Source: Saccharina japonica (Eukaryota > Sar > Phaeophyceae > Laminariales > Laminariaceae). Taken from it: a stretch of DNA of 64,000 bases. The position numbers and the translations under genes are program-made. The stretch lies in assembly GCA_008828725.1 (NCBI GenBank), contig MEHQ01001858.1, positions 180,843 to 244,842 of the forward strand, read 5' to 3'. A model generated the notes under the pieces. The model worked only from the letters and a program-made list of their open reading frames with translations. It made no database searches and was not told the DNA's origin. Positions 59,370 through 64,000 of this stretch are shown in pieces (position 1 is the first letter of the stretch; each line of letters opens with the position of its first letter).

Positions 59370-59530
59370 CTGGTTGTCACTATCCCTCAGAAACGGACAC
59401 AATGTGGTTTTGGCCAATCTATCCCGTGATGACTCGTGGGATGTGTTGTTTTGACTCGATTCCATTATGTACCCGTTTTTGACTCCGACCGGAGCGGGTG
59501 TACCCGTTTTTGGTTATTGCCCTTTCATAT
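59370..59530 (-). repeat. V-type dispersed repeat, copy 4 (inverted)
   Basis: The reverse complement reads AATAACCAAAAACGGGTACA, CCCGCTCCGGTCGG, AAAAACGGGTACATAATGG and GGCCAAAACC. It forms an inverted pair with 58670-58830 about 550 bp away. Confidence 0.6.
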
Positions 59531-59689
59531 ATTAGGATTCTTATTTTTCTCCGCTCAACTTGCATGTTTTTCAGTGTTTCTTATTTCTTATTTATGCTGC
59601 GAGAGCCACATATCACGTTGATAGTGTACAGGTCAGCCACAACCGACGAGTGCGGTACTACCACACTGTAATACCTTCAATATGGGATA

Positions 59690-59885
59690 TACAAGGGGCT
59701 TCGCCGGCGGCCTGGACGGCCGCCGGTCGCAGCCTTGCGTGATGCCGGAATGTTAGCAGCATTGTACTAGCGAAGGACGGGGGTCAGACGTAATGCCAAG
59801 AGTTGTTATACACGTTGTTAGTTGTTAGCAGCAGCGTTGTGTCGAAGGATGGAAATCAGACGTACTGCCAAGAGTTGAGAGCGCT
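59690..59885. repeat. Small hairpin and a local duplication
   Basis: GCCGGCGGCCTGGACGGCCG forms a short hairpin at about 59703-59728. A segment of about 60 bp is duplicated: GCGAAGGACGGGGGTCAGAC near 59770 and TCGAAGGATGGAAATCAGAC near 59841, each followed by GTA.TGCCAAGAGTTG. Confidence 0.6.
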
Positions 59886-60749
59886 CTGCACACACTGCCC
59901 ACGGAGAGTGGCAACCGTACTCGTAATACATGTGATACTGCTCTGCTGCTGCTGTACTCATTTACGTGTGTGCTCGTATGTATCTTGGTCACAAACCTGA
60001 CACATGCGCATTGTATGCTGTACACGGTGTGGGCCTACACACCTACACATCTTCGAAATTCGAAACAGGCGAACAACGGCGACAACAAACAGCAACAACA
60101 ACAACTGATACATGCATACGTGTATCTTTGATAGTGGTCATCTATCTATTATATATAGTTCGTCTGATGCCCAAAAAACAATACTTTAATCAAGTGATCT
60201 TTGATGCCCAATTTATCATAGCAACTTAGAGTGGAGCAAATGCAAAAACAAACATCTCCCACACACATTCAAAACGCACGCTTCTCTCTACGCTGGCATG
60301 CCCGGCACCGTCTTCTTACATCGCAGGTTGGCATACTGAAGTACAACTNGTATGTACGTGCGCCGTGCTTGTCGTCGCGGCCACAGCGATTGGCGGCTGC
60401 TCTACGTACGTACGAGTATTGCAGCAGTGCGGTTGCTACTTTTAATATTTGCTGAGATTGTATCGTTTATCTTCGCTCTGGTCGTACTCGTATCATATGA
60501 TACGTACGTCGCCTTCTGTCACCGTGAGCGACGAAAGCACCACTGCTTTAAAAACGGACGGGGTCTCTGAATGCCCCTAAACAACACTCCCTTCTCTTCT
60601 GCTCGTGTTGAGAGCCATCCCGAGTTCGCGAAGCTTGGTCATGTTGCATGGCCTACTTACCAGGTACCAGGGGTGGTCCTGGGGAAAACAAGCATATATA
60701 TTCCACCCCATACCAGGTACCAGGTAGCAAGTACCAGAGAGCACCAACA

Positions 60750-61195
60750 ACCATCCTTAAGGCAAGCACCGCCACCACCACCACCACCAGCTGAGCACCA
60801 GCAGCAGCAAACACTTGTCGATGGTGGTGGTGGTGGTGGTGGTTGTGTTTCCTGGTTTTGGTTTTACAACAAATCTCGATCACTCTCCGATGGCAAGAAA
60901 TAGACAATTTTTCAGATTTGAAATCGATATACCTGCTGTACAAATCCAACGACTGCTTCATGATATCTAAACGAGGCGCACTTGTTTAGAGGGCTCCGAT
61001 TCACTCTTGGGTCACAGTGTTCAAACACAGCACTCCATTCCCCATGCGATAGGATCGACGCGGCCACCACCACCGCCAGCTGAGCACCAGCAGCAGCAGA
61101 CACTTGTCGATGGTGGTGGTGGTGGTTGTGGTTGTGTTTAATGGTTTTGGTTTTACAACAAACCTCGATCACTCTCGGATGGCAAGAAATAGACG
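60750..61195 (+). repeat. Duplicated (CCA)n..(GGT)n hairpin segment
   Basis: A segment of about 130 bp at 60765-60905 recurs at 61070-61195: CACCAGCAGCAGCA, ACACTTGTCGATGG, GGTTTTGGTTTTACAACAAA and CTCGATCACTCTC. Each copy places a (CCA)n tract about 30 bp before a (GGT)n tract, so it can fold into a hairpin. Confidence 0.75.
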
Positions 61196-61406
61196 ACTTT
61201 GCGAATGCGGCGCAATAATGTGATACCAGGTATCATACCAGGCTAGACGGTGCCGCGAGACACCATCATATAATAGCTCTTCGACGACACATCACATTCA
61301 GAGCGATGCATAGGTGACATGCTCACGTGACATTCTCGCGAGCCTGCATCATGCTGTAAGCATGCTGTCTGTGCACGTACGTATATACGTATATACATAA
61401 CCCTAA

Positions 61407-62118
61407 GGGCCGTTTTTAACGACGCGTATTTAGCAAATAAATTGCCAAATTTCCATTTTTTGGCAAGTTTTACTTGCCAAAATAGCAAAAAACTTGCCAA
61501 GTTTTTTTCCGGATATTTCCGTAGCTGTTCGTTGGCAAGTTTTTGGAAAGTCAAATTTGCCATTTCACTTGCCATTCGCGACCAATCACGCCTACCCAAG
61601 ACCATGCAAACCACACGCCGTTGCGCTAGACGCACGAGCTGCAGCAACACAGGAAGATACCGAGGGTTAGATGGTGGTGCTGACAGCAGATGATGGTGGC
61701 TGGCGGCACTGCTGAAGGGGTTGCTGGCGCGGGTGACGAACCGCGTGTAGGCGTGGCACTGGTGCCGTCTGGGGCTGATGCTCGAGTCAATCCCAATCAA
61801 ACAGTCGCTCCAGCTTTCCCAAGACAACGAACAACGTGACTATGATCGCCTTGGAGGGCTGTACACCTCTGGGATCTACGAGATATGCTTGGATCCGTCT
61901 CCAGGCAACCCATGCCTCGACGAGGGTGTCGTCTAGCTGTCCGATCCTTGCTGTACGGGGTTTGATAAAAAACTGAAGGCGTTACGTGGCTCAAATAGCA
62001 AGTTTCTTGCCATTTCATCGTGTTTGTCGATAGAAAGTATTTTCCAATACTTGCCAATTTGTTGTTGCCAAAATAGCAAGTTTTTTGCTGTTTGCTCGTG
62101 TCGTTAAAAACGGCCGCC
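61407..62118. mobile_element. 712-bp TIR element, TAA target duplication
   Basis: Ends GGGCCGTTTTTAACGAC on the left and GGCGGCCGTTTTTAACGAC inward from the right, flanked by TAA (61404-61406 and 62119-62121). Subterminal regions repeat TTGCCAAAATAGCAA.TT in both orientations. The TWA target and GGGCC ends fit PIF/Harbinger and recall the 206-bp MITE. Inside, one minus-strand frame (about 61950-61790) reads QLDDTLVEAWVAWRRIQAY and AIIVTLFVVLGKLERLFDWD before a stop. This is protein-like but unrecognised, and could be a transposon gene remnant or captured host exon. Confidence 0.75.
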
Positions 62119-62664
62119 TAACTTAGTCTTGTTGCGCATGTCTTCAAATGTATGCGTATGTATATGTTTCCAATCTGTCTTGTCCGTTCATGGAACAGCA
62201 ACGTATACCGCCTTGCGGTTTTTCGTTTTGCGCAAACCTCTGCCGCGCGGTGCTGTGCGACTTCTTCTTCTCTTGAATTTTATTTCATTGTACGTACATA
62301 CAATGTGCCTGCTGTATAACGTACATACAATGTGCCTGCTGTATATACGTACGCAGAGTATGCAGTATTTGTGCCCTGTTATAGTTTTCACGAAAAACTC
62401 GGTATGCATGCATGCACGAGTCAAATGATCTCGATCATCAGCACAGCCACAGTCTCGCGAGGGATTTTGCAAGGCCCTTTCGCTATGACGGCGAGACAAC
62501 CGACAACAACAAACAACGTGCTCTCAGGAACAGCCAGCCCCCCCCCTGTCCCCCCTGGCCACATCTATTTCAAATATGTTTTCCATCAAACAACCCGCAT
62601 TGATTCGGAGTCAATCCCCTTCGTTTCTATTTCCTTAACCATTTGTACTCCTATTAAGAATCTT
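62119..62664. other. Non-coding stretch with a 37-bp tandem duplication
   Basis: ACGTACATACAATGTGCCTG occurs twice (about 62293 and 62320). No gene recognised. Confidence 0.45.
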
Positions 62665-63446
62665 CCACAGATGCTCCGAGTATTATACTCGACACTCCGA
62701 GTATACTCGGAGTATCGAGTATTTTTCGTACTCCGAGTACTGAGAGTATTAGAGTATTGGTGGCCTAAATACTCGGAGTACTTGGAGTATGAACAATCCT
62801 GAAGGCCCAAATAATACTCCGAGTACTGGGAGTATGAGCAGTACTTATACTCGAGTATACAAGCAATACTCGGAGTAAAAACACCTACGTAAATTAGTAC
62901 TCCGAGTATCGAGAGTATTGGACACCGAAATACTGCGAGTGCACAAAGTACCTGAAGTATNTTTTCTCGAAAATACTCTAATATTACTCCGAGGTAATGG
63001 GAGCATCTGTGAATTGTGAAATGCTATAAACGCCAGTCACATGCTCCCAGAACCTGGGGGGAATGACGGCCGAGTCTTTCAAATGATGCAAAGATGCTCC
63101 TAACGTACTTCACACTCCGAGTATACTCCGAGTATCGAGTACATTTCGTACTCCGAGTTCTTAGAGTATTATAGTACTGGCGGCCTGAATACTCGGAGTA
63201 CTTGGAGTATGAGCAGTACTGAAGCCCCAAATACTCGGAGTACACGGAAGGAGTATGCGCAGTATCGGACCCCGAAATACTCGGAGTACAAGCAGTATCG
63301 AGAGTCTTCATACCGAAAATACTCCGAGTACGAGCAGAGTATCCCGGAGTATTGAACCCCGAAATACTCCCGAGTACACGAAGTACCTGAAGTATGTTTT
63401 CTCCCATACTCCTTACTTTACTTCAAGGTACTCGGAGCATCTGTGG
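62665..63446. mobile_element. TACTCGGAGTA palindrome array element, copy 3, AATCTT target duplication
   Basis: Terminal inverted repeats CCACAGATGCTCCGAG / CTCGGAGCATCTGTGG are flanked by a perfect AATCTT on each side (62659-62664 and 63447-63452). It is inverted relative to copies 1 and 2. It is dimeric: half one 62665-63012 and half two about 63090-63446, each beginning AGATGCTCC and ending GAGCATCTGTG (or close), joined by a ~90-bp linker (AAATGCTATAAACGCCAGTC..). Within the halves, AATACTCGGAGTAC recurs every ~42-46 bp, alternating with GCAGTA and CCCCGAA. An N is at 62961. No protein-coding transposase. Confidence 0.85.
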
Positions 63447-63569
63447 AATCTTCGTCGTCAATTTTTTTCCAATTTTATTCCAATTATTTTTTATTTGAGC
63501 CTCTATCATATTTACTACTTGCTTCAATGGCCCTACCGCCGTGGGGGCGAGAGGGCCTCTTATTCAAGC

Positions 63570-63645
63570 ACAAGTCCTCAAGAGGAACAGCTAACTGCTG
63601 CACGGACGAAGCAATACGAAGAAGAGGGGGGAGATACCGGCATAC
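63570..63645 (-). repeat. T-type repeat, partial inverted copy
   Basis: The reverse complement reads TATGCCGGTATCTCCCCCCT, CTTCTTCGTATTGCTTCGTC and CGTGCAGCAGTTAGCTGTTC, matching the beginning of the T repeats at 4966, 9858, 11888 and 17625. Confidence 0.7.
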
Positions 63646-63823
63646 TGCTGTTGTAGTACAGCAGTACAGGACACCTATTAATAATAAGAAACAGGAAATA
63701 TGGTCCAGGCTGGATTTCTTATTTAAGAGAGGGTGCTTTCTACACTAATTTCCAGATAACGACTACCGAATTTCTTATTTTCCATCTAAATCAAAGCCTG
63801 GCTTTCTTATTAACCTGTAAGAA

Positions 63824-64000
63824 GGCCGTTTCCTATGCGGTTCGATTTCGAGCTTCAGATTTGTATTTTTCGATCTCAAAAACGAAAGCACCGTCCTATG
63901 CAGTCCGATTATGCAAAATCTGACCGGAAATTTTTCGATTTGAGAATCCGATGACCCAAGTCGTCGGATTTTGGGCCAAAATCCGACGACTTGGGTCATC
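63824..64000. mobile_element. Fold-back/TIR element, left half, cut by the window edge
   Basis: Starts GGCCGTTTCCTATGCGGTTC and runs through ATTATGCAAAATCTGACCGG to the hairpin centre GATGACCCAAGTCGTCGGAT.. at 63950-64000. It matches the reverse complement of 17347-17472 nearly base for base, so the full element is probably a near-perfect inverted repeat about 320-350 bp long. Confidence 0.8.

Overview
The window is nuclear DNA from a repeat-rich eukaryote. It has widely spaced short exons with GT-AG introns of about 0.3-1.8 kb, non-LTR retrotransposons, MITE-like elements, a tRNA-derived SINE and many triplet microsatellites. There are no operons or ribosome-binding sites. The retrotransposon protein fragments (YADD and YLDD reverse transcriptases, and a tail protein with a CPCGKAIE...GEC motif) look to me like families I associate with brown algae and other stramenopiles. 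That assignment rests on memory, not on a search, so the lineage is a moderate-confidence inference.

Host genes. Two protein families are recognisable once exons are joined by splice site and reading phase. (1) The minus strand at 916-3230 carries three N-terminal-region exons of an OSCA/TMEM63 (CSC1, DUF221) channel; the rest lies beyond the left edge. (2) The minus strand at 40353-52223 carries an AI-2E-transporter-family (PF01594, TMEM245-like) membrane protein in at least 12 exons whose phases all agree, including a 36-bp microexon. Candidate N-terminal exons lie at 53307-54005. Weaker candidates are a two-exon plus-strand gene (21286-22286), a first exon at 24553-24633 (minus), and a first exon with a signal-peptide-like N terminus at 57973-58232 (minus).

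Repeats, left to right. At 3.6-9.5 and 10.5-16.4 kb there is a tandem duplication with a unit offset of about 6.92-6.93 kb. Each copy holds a TACTCGGAGTA palindrome array, a 206-bp MITE and a decayed YADD retrotransposon fragment. Copy B is followed by an 806-bp fold-back insertion that copy A lacks. A hAT-like GC-rich element lies at 19.6-20.1 kb. A minus-strand retrotransposon with a RING-like finger, YLDD reverse transcriptase and a probable restriction-like endonuclease domain spans 27.2-32.3 kb and is interrupted by a 5'-truncated second retrotransposon. A tandem repeat of about 0.6-kb units at 33.1-35.9 kb is interrupted by that second retrotransposon family, which is itself split by a 442-bp MITE. 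A tRNA-headed SINE lies at 36.8 kb and a diverged direct-repeat pair at 37.1-38.6 kb. The right end (54-64 kb) holds dispersed G-rich and inverted repeats, a 712-bp TAA-flanked MITE, a third palindrome-array element with a clear 6-bp target-site duplication, and half of another fold-back element cut by the window edge.

Throughout, short near-palindromic words recur in introns, spacers and elements alike: TACCAGGTA/TACCTGGTA, TACGAGTA, CTATTAATAG and CAGCAGTAC. The most unusual structure is the TACTC(C/G)GAGTA array element. I see no sign of a prokaryotic defence system, CRISPR array or biosynthetic cluster.
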